This document shows, in pieces, positions 47,301 to 56,822 of a DNA stretch of 64,000 bases. The number at the start of each line of letters is the position of its first letter. Within the stretch, counting starts at the first letter, position 1. The notes below the pieces were generated by a model, which made no database searches, was not told the origin of the DNA, and saw only the letters and a list, made by a program, of their open reading frames with translations. The stretch is from Brachypodium distachyon (taxonomy: Eukaryota > Streptophyta > Magnoliopsida > Poales > Poaceae). The stretch covers positions 61,241,355 through 61,305,354 of the forward strand of contig NC_016131.3 in NCBI RefSeq assembly GCF_000005505.3. Direction: 5' to 3'. The position numbers and the translations under genes are program-made.

Positions 47301-47658
47301 AAACACCCATAAGTATTCAGCACCATGTACCTGCAGGATCGGGTTTGGGCGGTCGCAGCAATACTGCTCGACACCCAGCACGAGATCCCTGGCTCCTGTG
47401 CCGCACGTCGCCTGCACGAGCCGCCTGCACAAACGATTCCTCAGTAAGTATGAGCAAGAGGAGCGGCAGAGGCGGCGAGAATGGAAGGGAGGAGGCCTGG
47501 GACACGCACAGGAAGTGTCGGTAGGCGCCGGAGGTGAGAAAGTGGTTGATGCTCTGGACGAAGGTGCCTTCGAAGATGGGCCACTGCCCGCAGAGGAACG
47601 ACACCACCACCAGCGCCGTCACGGACCCGTGGACCACCAGCAGCCACGGCACGTCCAT
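41393..47658 (-). CDS. DHHC-type protein S-acyltransferase, complete
   Basis: Integral membrane enzyme that attaches palmitate to protein cysteines. Ten exons: 47658-47510, 47424-47331, 45972-45878, 45802-45635, 44592-44520, 44442-44390, 42812-42721, 42349-42297, 42214-42089, 41668-41393; total 1179 nt (392 aa), all phases joining. The cysteine-rich domain reads [20 protein letters not shown] and then [20 protein letters not shown], with DHHC at about residues 187-190. Five hydrophobic segments are visible: near the N terminus ([20 protein letters not shown]), two before the DHHC domain, and two after it. The conserved TTxE motif is present in ANTTTNETFKW. The start [11 protein letters not shown] was chosen because plant relatives begin just before the first membrane segment; an upstream in-frame ATG at 47781 would add 41 residues. 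Intron 6 holds a LINE piece and three MITEs, and intron 4 one MITE. Relatives such as Arabidopsis At3g04970 are similar, but the substrate is unknown. Confidence 0.93.
43060..43515 (-). pseudogene. LINE C-terminal fragment in DHHC intron 6
   Basis: The open frame carries the zinc-binding RT tail of plant LINEs: [20 protein letters not shown] and [18 protein letters not shown]. It lies in the same orientation as the host gene, inside the 1.58-kb intron between exons 6 and 7. Confidence 0.82.
43647..43774. mobile_element. Stowaway-like MITE (cluster 1 of 3)
   Basis: TA-flanked, with nearly perfect terminal inverted repeats CTCCCTCCGTCCAACAAAGG and TTTTGTTGGACGGAGGGA. It is the best preserved copy of its subfamily here, located in DHHC intron 6. 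Confidence 0.9.
43797..43913. mobile_element. Stowaway-like MITE (cluster 2 of 3)
   Basis: TA-flanked, with ends CTCCCTCCGTCCCATATTAA and TTAATATGAGACGGAGGGAG, a different subfamily from the first. It lies 22 bp from its neighbour. Confidence 0.9.
43944..44029. mobile_element. Stowaway-like MITE (cluster 3 of 3), near-perfect hairpin
   Basis: TA-flanked; CTCCCTCCGATCCTAAATTC pairs exactly with GAATTTAGGATCGGAGGGAG. With the adjoining TTGTCGTTATTTTAGT and ACTAAAATAACGACAA, nearly the whole 86 bp forms one hairpin. Such perfection suggests a young insertion. Confidence 0.92.
45114..45230. mobile_element. Stowaway-like MITE in DHHC intron 4
   Basis: TA-flanked, with ends CTCCCTCCATTCCATAATTC and GAATTATGGAACGGAGGGAG and the interior TAGATACATGTAATATTTCG. 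Confidence 0.9.
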
Positions 47659-48560
47659 CCCGGTTCCGGCGAACCCTCCGCGCCTCCGCGTCGGCTCGCC
47701 GCTCCGACCCCTCTGAGGACTGATTTGGATTGATCGAGTCAAAGGAACGCTTCGGAGTTCGTCCGGAGGAAACAAGGCCAAAACAGATGTTCCTCAGATT
47801 CTGAATCGTGGCTTTTTGAAGGTTTTTTTCCCTCAGATCCTTGGGATTTTGTGGGGGGACTTCATTTTGGCATGAATAAATTGCTGAACACTACTCGCTC
47901 CTTTTCATAATTCTTGTCAAAATATTTCATGTATCTAGACGTTTTTAGGAATAGATAATTTGAGACAGGAATTATGAAACAGAGGGAGTAGTTTTAAAAA
48001 AAAATATTCCGTATTATATTTTGAAAATAATTTTTTTCACAAATCAATACACTCATCTAAATACTCCATCCGTCCCATATTAAGTGACTCGAATTTGTCT
48101 AAAAATGGACGTATTTATATACTAAAATACGTTTAGATACATGTAATATTTCGGCACCTAATGAATAGAACTTCTAAATTCGTTAAAGGTGTTTTATGTT
48201 TATTTAGACCCTCCAAATTTGTTGAAGTCTAATCAAATCTGGAGAGACGCTTCTCCAAAAAGTTGACCATCGTCTATCACCTGATGTTGGCCGCATCAGC
48301 CACACCCTAGTCACAACGACCACACAAGAACATCACGTCGCACCTGCACCAGACCAGAGGGAGCTATGAGCAAAAAAAGACACGCTGAGATGAGAGGAAG
48401 CGGCAAAAATAGATGAATAGACTGAGGTTCTGTTTGGTTGCACTTTGTTTGTGTTTTTGACTTTTGGTTTATACGCCAAACACGTCTCTATTTAGGTGCT
48501 TTGGGCTGGATTTTTTTTCTTGCCTAAAACAAGAGGAAGCCAACACTTGGTTAGTTTGAC
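47659..48560. other. DHHC upstream region with MITEs
   Basis: The first 150-200 bases are probable DHHC leader and promoter. One full MITE (47892-47990) and a truncated one (48062 to about 48165) follow. From about 48425 the sequence GGTTCTGTTTGGTTGC may be the edge of a further transposon, into which the LINE at 48.6 kb inserted. No gene was seen. Confidence 0.5.
47892..47990. mobile_element. Stowaway-like MITE
   Basis: TA-flanked; CTCGCTCCTTTTCATAATTC pairs with GAATTATGAAACAGAGGGAG. It lies 230 bp upstream of the DHHC start. Confidence 0.8.
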
Positions 48561-48576
48561 TTAAAAAGGCTTCCTC

Positions 48577-51500
48577 TTGTGGACCGTGTGTTTGGTTGGG
48601 CGGCCATTTTGGATGGGTTGGGACCAACCACCCGAGTGTTTTTAATTACCAGAGGTAATTGGGTTTCGGGGTATCTTGATACAGTGGTGCTCCCTTTGGC
48701 TAAACCTGCTTCGAATCATGTGCCTTGTGTTGTGGTGATTAACACTAATATCCCGAAATCCCAATTTTTTTTCATTTTGAAAACTTTTGGGTGGATCATC
48801 CTGGTTTTCTTGAGGTGGTCCGTGCTTCTTGGGAGGCTCCTACTCGATGTACTGTTATCTCGGGAATTCTGTTTGAAAAGCTCAAACGCCTTAGGTATTC
48901 TTTGAAGGGGTGGGGCAGAAAGATATCCAGGATTAATCTTCTTATTGAAGCTTGCAACAGAGTTATCTTTTTGTTGTTTATGTTGAGGAATCTCGTCAGC
49001 TCAGCATTCTGGAACACAATTTTCGTTGGATTGTTCAGACTCATTTGGACAAACTCCTTCGAATTAGGCAAGAGTACTGGAAGAAAAGGTGTATAGTTCG
49101 GTGGGTCAAGTTGGGAGATGAGAATACTCGTTTCTTCCATGCAATGGCCACTGGACGTTATCGCAATAATTCAATTGCTCAGCTTGTTTTAGACGATGGC
49201 AGGGTGGTGAACTGATGATTGATCACCATGATAAGGCTGCTGCGATTTGGACATGTTATAAATAGAGGATGGGGCTTTCTCTTCAGCATGTGATGAGGTT
49301 TGATTTGCAGCATTTGATTAGTAGGGTCGATGGGCTTGAATCTCTCTTTATTCCTTTTACAAGGGAGGAGATTGATGCAGTTGTCTAGAAGATGCCCTCT
49401 GGTAAAGCTCCAGGGCCGGATGGGTTTAATGGCCTCTTTATGAAGAAATGCTGGAGTATTATCAAACAAGACTTCTATAGACTGTGTGATGAATTTTATC
49501 CGGGCAATGTCAGTTTGTAGTGCATCAATGGATCCTTCATCACGCTTGTCCCGAAGAAGACTTCACCTGAAACTGTTAATGATTTTCGCCCAATTTCATT
49601 GACAAATTCATGTTTGAAGTTTCTGACTAAGTTGGCTGCTAACAGATTACAATCTGAGATTTTGAGATGTGTGCATGACAATCAGTATGGCTTTATCAAG
49701 TCACGCACAATCCAAGATTGCATTGCTTGGACCTTTGAATATTTGCACCTATGTCAGCAGCTCGTGAGCCTAGTGTCATTCTGAAATTGGATTTTGAGAA
49801 AGCTTTTGACACCATTGAGCATTCAGCCATTCTTGATGTCATGAGACATAAAGGTTTTGATGACAAATGACTGGGTTGGGTTACTGAGATTCTATCCTCT
49901 GGCTCTTCTTCGGTTTTGTTAAATGGTACACCTGGCGAGCAGTTTGTTTGCGAGAAAGGAGTGAGGCAGGGGGATCCTCTCTCCCCCCTCCTTTTTGTTC
50001 TTGGAGCTTATTTGCTTCAAGGTGCCGTGAATTCTACTTTTGGGGAGGGAAACCTGAGTTTACATGTTGCTGGCTTCCCTTTGAAAGATTTCCCTATAAT
50101 CCAATACGCAGATAATACTCTTCTTATAACGAAGGCTTGTTCTGTTCAGCTGGATTGTTTGAAAAATCTGTTAGAGGATCTTGCTGCCTCTACTGGATTG
50201 AAAGTGAATTATCACAAATCTTCTATGATCCCTATCAACGTCTCTGAGACAGATGTGATTGCTCTTGCTGATTCCTTTGGCTATGTGGTGGGTTCCCTCC
50301 CATTTACTTATCTTGGTTTGCCTCTGGGGACTACTAAGCCAAGGATTCAGGACTTCACTCCTTTGATGGATAGAGTGGAGAGGAGGTTGATAGCCTGTGC
50401 TTGCCTTTTATCTCAAAGGGGAAAACTTCAGTTAGTCAATTCTGTGATGTCCTCTTTACCTAATTATATGTGCTCACTTCAATGGCCTTTAGGGGTGATT
50501 GCTAACATTGATAGAGCACGCAGGCACTGCCTTTGGAGTGGTTCATCTCGTAACAAGCATAGACTATCTCTAGCAACATGGGATATGGTCTGTAAGCCGG
50601 AGGACAGGGGTGGCCTTGGGATCATTAATCTAAATTTGCAAAATGAGGCCCTTCTGCTGAAGCACTTGCACAAGTTCTACGACAAGGCCCTTGTCCCTTG
50701 GGTGTCTCTAGCTTGTTTGGCAAAGACATTATGCTGATGAGGTGCCTCTTTTGGCTAACCTAAAATGTTCTTTCTGATAGAAGGATGTCATGAAGCTGTC
50801 TGATTTGTATCTTGCATTTGTTTCCTGCAATGTGGGCACTGGAGACTCTGTAAGTTTTTGGAAGGACTCTCGGGCTGGCCAGCCTCTTCGGTTTTCTTAC
50901 CCTCGTTTATTTTATTTTGTGGAAAAGGAGGATCTTTTTGTTGCTGAGGTGCTTAATGTGGAGAACCTGACCACTTTGCTTCAGTTACCACTTTCTTTGG
51001 AGGCTTATGCGGAACTTATTCATTTGTCTGCCTCCCATATATTTGCTGGGGTGATTGGCAATGAGTCTGACTCTTGGGTGTTCCCTTGGGGGTCTAAGTT
51101 TTCATCGCAGCGTTTATACAGGAAGAATTATGAGCATCTTACTCCTCGAAGGGACTGTATTTGGGTTTGGAAGAGTAAAATTATTCTGAGGATGAAGGTG
51201 TTCGCTCGGTTGCTGCTGCATGACGTCACTGGCGTGTAACAGACGTTTATTCTCGTGCTCTCTATGCTCATGGTGATTTGGAGACTTGGCATCATCTGTT
51301 CTTCACCTGCCAATTTAGCTCACGCTGCTGGAATTATCTTCAAATTCATTGGCCGGCAATTGCTAACTTAGAGGATGAGCCGCCAGCGATGAGGAGGGAC
51401 TTTGGCCGGCCTTTCTTTGTTGAGGTGGCAATTATCTGCTGCTGGAACATTTGGAAGCAGCGAAATGATTTCAACTTTGAGGCGAAGCGTCCTTCTTTTA

Positions 51501-51950
51501 GAGCTTGGCATTTTTGCTTTGTTGCTGATATGACCCGGCTTATGCATAGGGTTAAGCCTATTAAAAAAAGGGCAGCCCGGTGCATGTAGCTCCCGCTTGC
51601 GCGGGGTCCGGGGAAGGGTCCGACCACTTTGGGTTTTTTGTACGCAGCCTTTCCCTGCATTTCTGCAAGAGGCTGTTTCCAGGACTCGAACCCGTGACCT
51701 CATGGTCACAAGGCAACAGCTGTACCGCTGCGCCAAGGCTCCCCTTCGGGGTTAAGCCTTCTATTGCTGATGCTATTTCATCTTGGCTTGATAATCTATG
51801 TTAGTTTTGTTTCTCTTGTACAGCTAGTTTAGTTGAGTAGGTAAGTTGTATATATCCCCTTGTAAATCTTTTGTAGAGTTTGTTTTTTTATATTAACAAA
51901 ATGCACTCTGGAGGGCCTCCCACGCAGTTTAATGCCGTGGGGCGAACCCA
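48577..51950 (+). pseudogene. Large LINE retrotransposon, 5'-truncated and broken
   Basis: The frames follow a plant LINE from the end of the endonuclease domain (VDRVFGWAAIL, NHVPCVVVI, WVDHPGFLEVVRASWEAPT in shifting frames) through a linker (EYWKKRCIVRWVKLGDENTR) into the reverse transcriptase. The RT shows PSGKAPGPDGFNGLF, FRPISLTNSCLK, KLDFEKAFDTIEH, GVRQGDPLSPLLF, then PIIQYADNTLL in place of the usual YADD, and FTYLGLPLGTT. The zinc-binding tail (WNIWKQRNDFNF) follows, then a 3' UTR. At least four stops or frameshifts interrupt it, and the active-site change alone would be damaging. A SINE at 51560-51747 splits its 3' region. The 5' boundary is approximate. Confidence 0.88.
51560..51747 (-). 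mobile_element. tRNA-derived SINE nested in the LINE
   Basis: On the minus strand it begins GGGGAGCCTTGGCGCAGCGG (tRNA-type A box), has GGTCACGGGTTCGAGTCC (B box), and ends GGGCTGCCCTTTTTTT. This fits a grass/angiosperm SINE with a short T tail, probably the Au family. An 11-bp direct repeat GGGTTAAGCCT lies at 51549-51559 and at about 51748-51758. It interrupts the coding tail of the LINE, so it inserted later. Confidence 0.87.
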
Positions 51951-52960
51951 GTTTCACTTTTGGTTGCCTTGGTCGAACTTAATGGGTTAGCCCAGGTTCA
52001 TATTTGGTTCTCTATTTTTTTTTCCGTGACTCTTCTCCTCAAACACATAGACTCCATTAGCCCAACCTCCACCATACTTTCTCCTCAAAAAAAAAAAACC
52101 CTCCACCATAGTCACTTGATCTCGCCTGTGGTTCCCTCACTTAGTATGTTTTTTGTCAAATCGAAGCATTCAAATTATTCTCATCGCCCGACGATTTTGC
52201 CTTCTACTTCCTCGTTTAATCTCGATCATCCTTAATATCAGATGAAAAATGTGTGTTTAACAAGGCAAAAACCTCCTGCACGTCGTTTAACAACAAGGAG
52301 ACGTCAACAGCAGTGGACCAGGGGTGCTCGCCGGCAATGGTGGCTGGCTCATCATCACCAATGGCAGCATGAACACGTTGTCAGCGAGGACAGAGGAGCC
52401 AGTGAGTCGACCGATTTGGTGGGCTCACGAGAAACACCATTCCTCTTTTTCTCTGGTGGGTTGCTTGGTCCCCAAAACCATTTTGGGCCATTTGAAACCG
52501 CAGAGGTTGGCCCCAACCCCTGAACCAAACACACCTTGAAAGACGAGAGGAAGCCAGCACTCATCTAAGACATAAAAAGTACGGGGTAGATGAGTTACTT
52601 TCTCAACCACCTAAAAAAAGTGCGCACTTGACAAGAACAGAACCAATAATACAACATAAGCAAAAGCAAGCATAGAGCCCACAAGATGTCACCAACGGAG
52701 CTGAACTAACGTCCAACGCGTCCAGAACACAAACATCTGCTCAATACGGAACCTACTGATTAGAGAACAATGTTGAAAAGAAAGCATTGCCACAATGCGT
52801 TATGCGCTGTAGTTTTCTGCCTTCACCGCCCCGTTGTCCAAAGCTGTCAAACTGAAATTTTATCTCAGGCTGCATATGACGGGAAACAGCACATCAATAT
52901 AATATAGCAGAAGAGAAGTATAAGCACGACAAATCAAGTTAGCAACCTTTAAGACTGGGA
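51951..52960. other. Region between LINE and SR gene; includes SR gene 3' UTR
   Basis: The part near 52600-52960 is probably the 3' UTR of the minus-strand SR gene. GAACCAAACACACC near 52521 is reminiscent of a transposon end facing the one near 48425. No gene was recognised. Confidence 0.45.
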
Positions 52961-55900
52961 TCAAGTTGGGCTCCTCCTATCAACTGGTAGACCATGTCCA
53001 TTATGGGATGGTGATATCTGACGCTCTTGTCCATCTGGGCTAGGAGATCGACCATTTGACCTGTAGTGGCCCTTGTCCCGGGCATGTGGAGAGTGTGACC
53101 CCCCAGGAGAATATTTTTCACGGTCACCCCTGTCCCTGCAAACAATCATGGATTTAACTGAGTATGACAGACTGATAGGATGCAGGGAGCAGCATTGTAA
53201 AACATATAAGAACAACAAAGCATCATCACCAGCAAACGTAATTTTAGATAATTGTAAACTTATTTAGAACAGCTAATGCAGCACAGCACAGCATGGCTGG
53301 GCATGCGTACTGCCAAGCCAATTGAATTGAAATGTGAGATATCAATGTTACCTGTTCCTGTCAAAAAAAGGTTACCCACTTTGATCCCAAAATGTAACGT
53401 GCAATGCACTAAGGTGTTGCAACTGTTGGCTCAACAGCATCAATTCACTTGAAAAACAACTGTTTTCTGCATGTTTCTTAGCCAAGATTATCTTTAGACT
53501 CTTGAGTGCTAGTACCCACTTTATCTTTAACAGTAATGCCTTTCACATGCTCCAACTGTGGAGGACATAATACTTTCACTTTGGTCTTTATTCGCCAAAC
53601 GTCATGATACTCTTTTGGGCTTTTAAACTCTAGATTCTTTGTTGACTGGATAATATAGAAAAGCAAGGCAGCAGAACTTAGAGCACAGCTTAAAAGCCTT
53701 ACTTCAAAAGCAAATAGACAATAGCAATTCATCATCAATTAAGAAATAGTCAAACAGAACCATTTTGCTAACGTTAGATTCATGCACATACAAATTAACA
53801 GAAAAGTTTATTTGGTCATTTCCTTGTTGATCTTTATTATGCTTTGCATGGTAAAAATGAATTTGCCTATCTACATGAGATACACAATAAAAAATTGTAA
53901 TCCTCTTGAAGTTACTTTTTTTTCCAAGCCTGACTTACGAGCTAATGAAGATGAAAATGGAAACAACCACCTATTATGCTGTTTAGCCAACAAATCAAGA
54001 GGACGATTTCGAGAACACTTCAAGTATTTAGGAAACGGATTTTTTGAAAAATTTAAATGTTTGTAATTTATTTCATCAATAAAGTAAAAAATATGAGAAG
54101 TGGTCGATTTTACCACGATTATATTTCTACATCATGGACAGGGTGAGAAAAACCAATCAATATGATTAGGACATTATAATTGTAATCAATTCTAACTGAT
54201 TCTGCTTCTTTCTTTTTTACTTTACCCACATTATAAAGATATAACAATTAAAAAAGGTGGCTAATGGGTTTAATAGTGTTCCCCATTCTCTGTGCATCAA
54301 CAAAACTGAAGGCAAGATAAAGTTGAGTATAATTGTTTCCTTACTGAACTTTCATCTTGCATCAGAATTGTTGGGCTGATGATGGAAATTTTCAAAATGA
54401 ACAAAATGTTACAGCATTCTGGATTCCTGTAGCTATTGCACCATATACTTGCAGAATTGGTCATCACAACAAACTATAGTGTACGGAGTAAATGCCAATT
54501 GTGCGTTGGTATGCCAAAAGTGCAAATACAAATATTGATCTAGAGGTATTCAAGCAGAAATAGGTTAAAACTATCAATATGAGTCAAGGACAAAACATTA
54601 ATCATGTCTATTTTCACAGAGAGTTCAAGATCAAACCTGGAGTGACGCCTAACTGGAGAAGGTTCAGGTGAATAAGCTGTGAGGAAAGAGATATATTTAT
54701 AGATAAATGCAAGACTATAAGATATGCATTAAACTATCAGCTTTATACTTACAGGGGTAGCGCGATCTCGGGGATCTTGATAGTGATCGCCTTCTTCTGT
54801 AGTTTCCATCATGCCTTCCACTACATCAACAGAAGCACACATTTATTTTGGATCCTCCATATTTTGAGATTACCATATTCGTAATGCAAAGTAAGAAGAC
54901 TGAACAAAGAATAATGTACCCTGTTCTTGTTCTGAAGCGCATCTCTTGTGGGGTTTTTCTATTCTCCTCAGCAAAAACTATTGAAATCTCTCGACCACAT
55001 ATAACTTGATGATTCAATTCTTGCTTGGCATATGCAGCGTCCTCAGAGTAGCGGAATTTCACAAACCCAAAACCACGTAGTTCCCTGTAAAATATATATC
55101 AACCCAACCAATGATGAAAACCTATTGCGGATCAACAAAAAATCAACAGCTCAGAGAAATCCATTTTCTGACAGTTAGCTTTCATTCACCATTTTAAAAT
55201 GTGCAGTTGGCAAATACTAAATACGTGTAAGCATTGTTTGGCAATAGCAGAGGATACACAACAAGCACTCACCGACATTATTTTCAAGAAGAATTACATG
55301 ATCCTAATATTAACTGCAAGCATATGGAAGTCACTGATGCACACATGCATATAATGTAAAAAAACAAAATCAGAGAGCTAATAACGATATGGCATGACAT
55401 CACAAAGGAGTTGCTAAGGGAATTATTATATTTTAGTGAAAAAGTTCGAGTCTGTTGTGATTACATCATCCTTTAGACCCACATGAATCACACCAGTATA
55501 AGATCTAAGAGTGCAGTTTGTAAATTATCACTCAAGCTGCATAGCACATCAGCTTTCTAGCATTATTTAGCATCTTATTATTTATCCTTCATTTTAGCTC
55601 ACATCATAACTCATTTTCCATGCGCATGACATGAGAGCACGAGACATAGCTCAAATGCATAAAAATGCAAATAAACTTAAGCTAAGCTATGATTACTTTG
55701 TGTGAAAATTCCTTGGAAGGTACACATCCTTTATAGGACCAAACTGCTCAAATGGACCCCGAATGTCTTCTAGCCTGCAAGAGAGAAAAAAGGACAAGGA
55801 AACATAATCAGTTTGCTACCGTGTAGTCATCCATGTACAGAAAAAGGCAGACATCACCATGTTTAGGTGACAGAAAATGACAATTTATAATGACTGCTAA

Positions 55901-56524
55901 ACTACCGCTGCAATTCATTGGTTTGATAGCAAAAGGTGAAAACATGATTAGCTCGTTATGCCAGGGCATCACTTTGAGCTGGCTTTTAAAGATTCTGATT
56001 AACGTGACAATGGTTATTCTGAACTCGCTTTGATTTGCCATGATAATCCTGTTTTCCATGCAAGATAAAGCCTACTGAACGCAAGGATCTCTGAAGGCGC
56101 AACTCTGATGTTAACAACAGTGATAAAATGATACGGAGTACAAACAATGGACCAGCATTATGTATTTGCAATAGAAATTACACATATTCAGAAACATACT
56201 CCGTCTCATCTGGTAGATTACGATTAACGGTTCAACGCATCAATCAAACAACTACGAATACTAGGTCAGATGAGACAAAACCCGGTCTTACGGCTGGGGA
56301 AGCAAGAGAACGCACCTGGCGGTGAGGGATATGTTACGGACCAGAAGCCCGGTCGGCGCCGGCGGTTGGTCATATCCGCGGCGTGGCCCGCCGCCGCCGC
56401 CCCCGCCCTGGTATCGGTAGCGGTCGCGCGGGTCATCGTAGTGCTTGTAGCGGGGAGGGCTTCGGCTGTACCTCCTGCGTGGGCTGTAGCTCCGGCTTCG
56501 GCTGCGGCTGCGGTACCCGGCCAT
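52961..56524 (-). CDS. SC35-like SR splicing factor (SCL30/30A/33 type), complete
   Basis: Nuclear serine/arginine-rich protein that binds pre-mRNA and helps select splice sites. Six exons: 56524-56316, 55774-55697, 55084-54920, 54820-54753, 54676-54637, 53135-52961; total 735 nt (244 aa), phases all joining. The N-terminal charged extension typical of the plant SCL subgroup is RSRSRSRSYSPRRRYSRSPP, followed by a poly-glycine run. One RRM spans about residues 59-138, with RNP2 in GLLVRNIS and RNP1 in LRGFGFVKF, and later AKQELNHQVICGREISIVFA. The C-terminal RS part (YRRRRSLSRSPRSR, RSNGRSPSPDGQERQISP) is short. The last intron is 1.5 kb. SR genes of this group are known for alternative splicing of long introns within or after the RRM exons; this is not testable here. 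The gene diverges from the PPR gene across 298 bp. Confidence 0.93.
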
Positions 56525-56822
56525 CGAACAGAGCGGAGGGGGCGCGCCTGAGAGAGAGAGAGGGGGGGGAACCGCTCTTGTTGTTTTAGGGTTTCTCTGA
56601 GGTTTGGATAATTTTTCGAAGGTAGAGAGAAGAACACAAGCAGCCTTAACAGATGGCATTCAACTTGAGAACACGCAGGCCTCGTGGGCCATGGCCCATG
56701 GGCCGATCCAAGTCCAAACCGCGCGAGTCGCATCGCCACGAAATCTAACCACCCTCCCGTCCCTTTGGGGTGCGCCTACATTCTCCTCCCACCGCCGCCG
56801 CCGGTCGCCGCAGATCACCGCC
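56525..56822. promoter_or_regulatory. Shared divergent promoter between SR and PPR genes
   Basis: Only 298 bp separate the two start codons, and the start codons face away from each other. The interval must hold both leaders and both promoters. It contains a GA/CT-rich tract (GAGAGAGAGAGGGGGG near 56550) and a TAGGGTTT motif (telo-box type, read as AGGGTTT at 56587-56593), common in plant housekeeping promoters. No TATA box was seen on either strand. Confidence 0.6.

Noticed and set aside
51660..51745. tRNA-like sequence with A and B boxes
   Set aside because: It is the head of a SINE with target duplications, and the tRNA part lacks a proper acceptor stem.
56604..56822. Upstream start of the PPR frame adding 73 residues
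   Set aside because: The extra residues lie in the shared promoter region, while the ATG at 56823 is followed by a typical targeting peptide.
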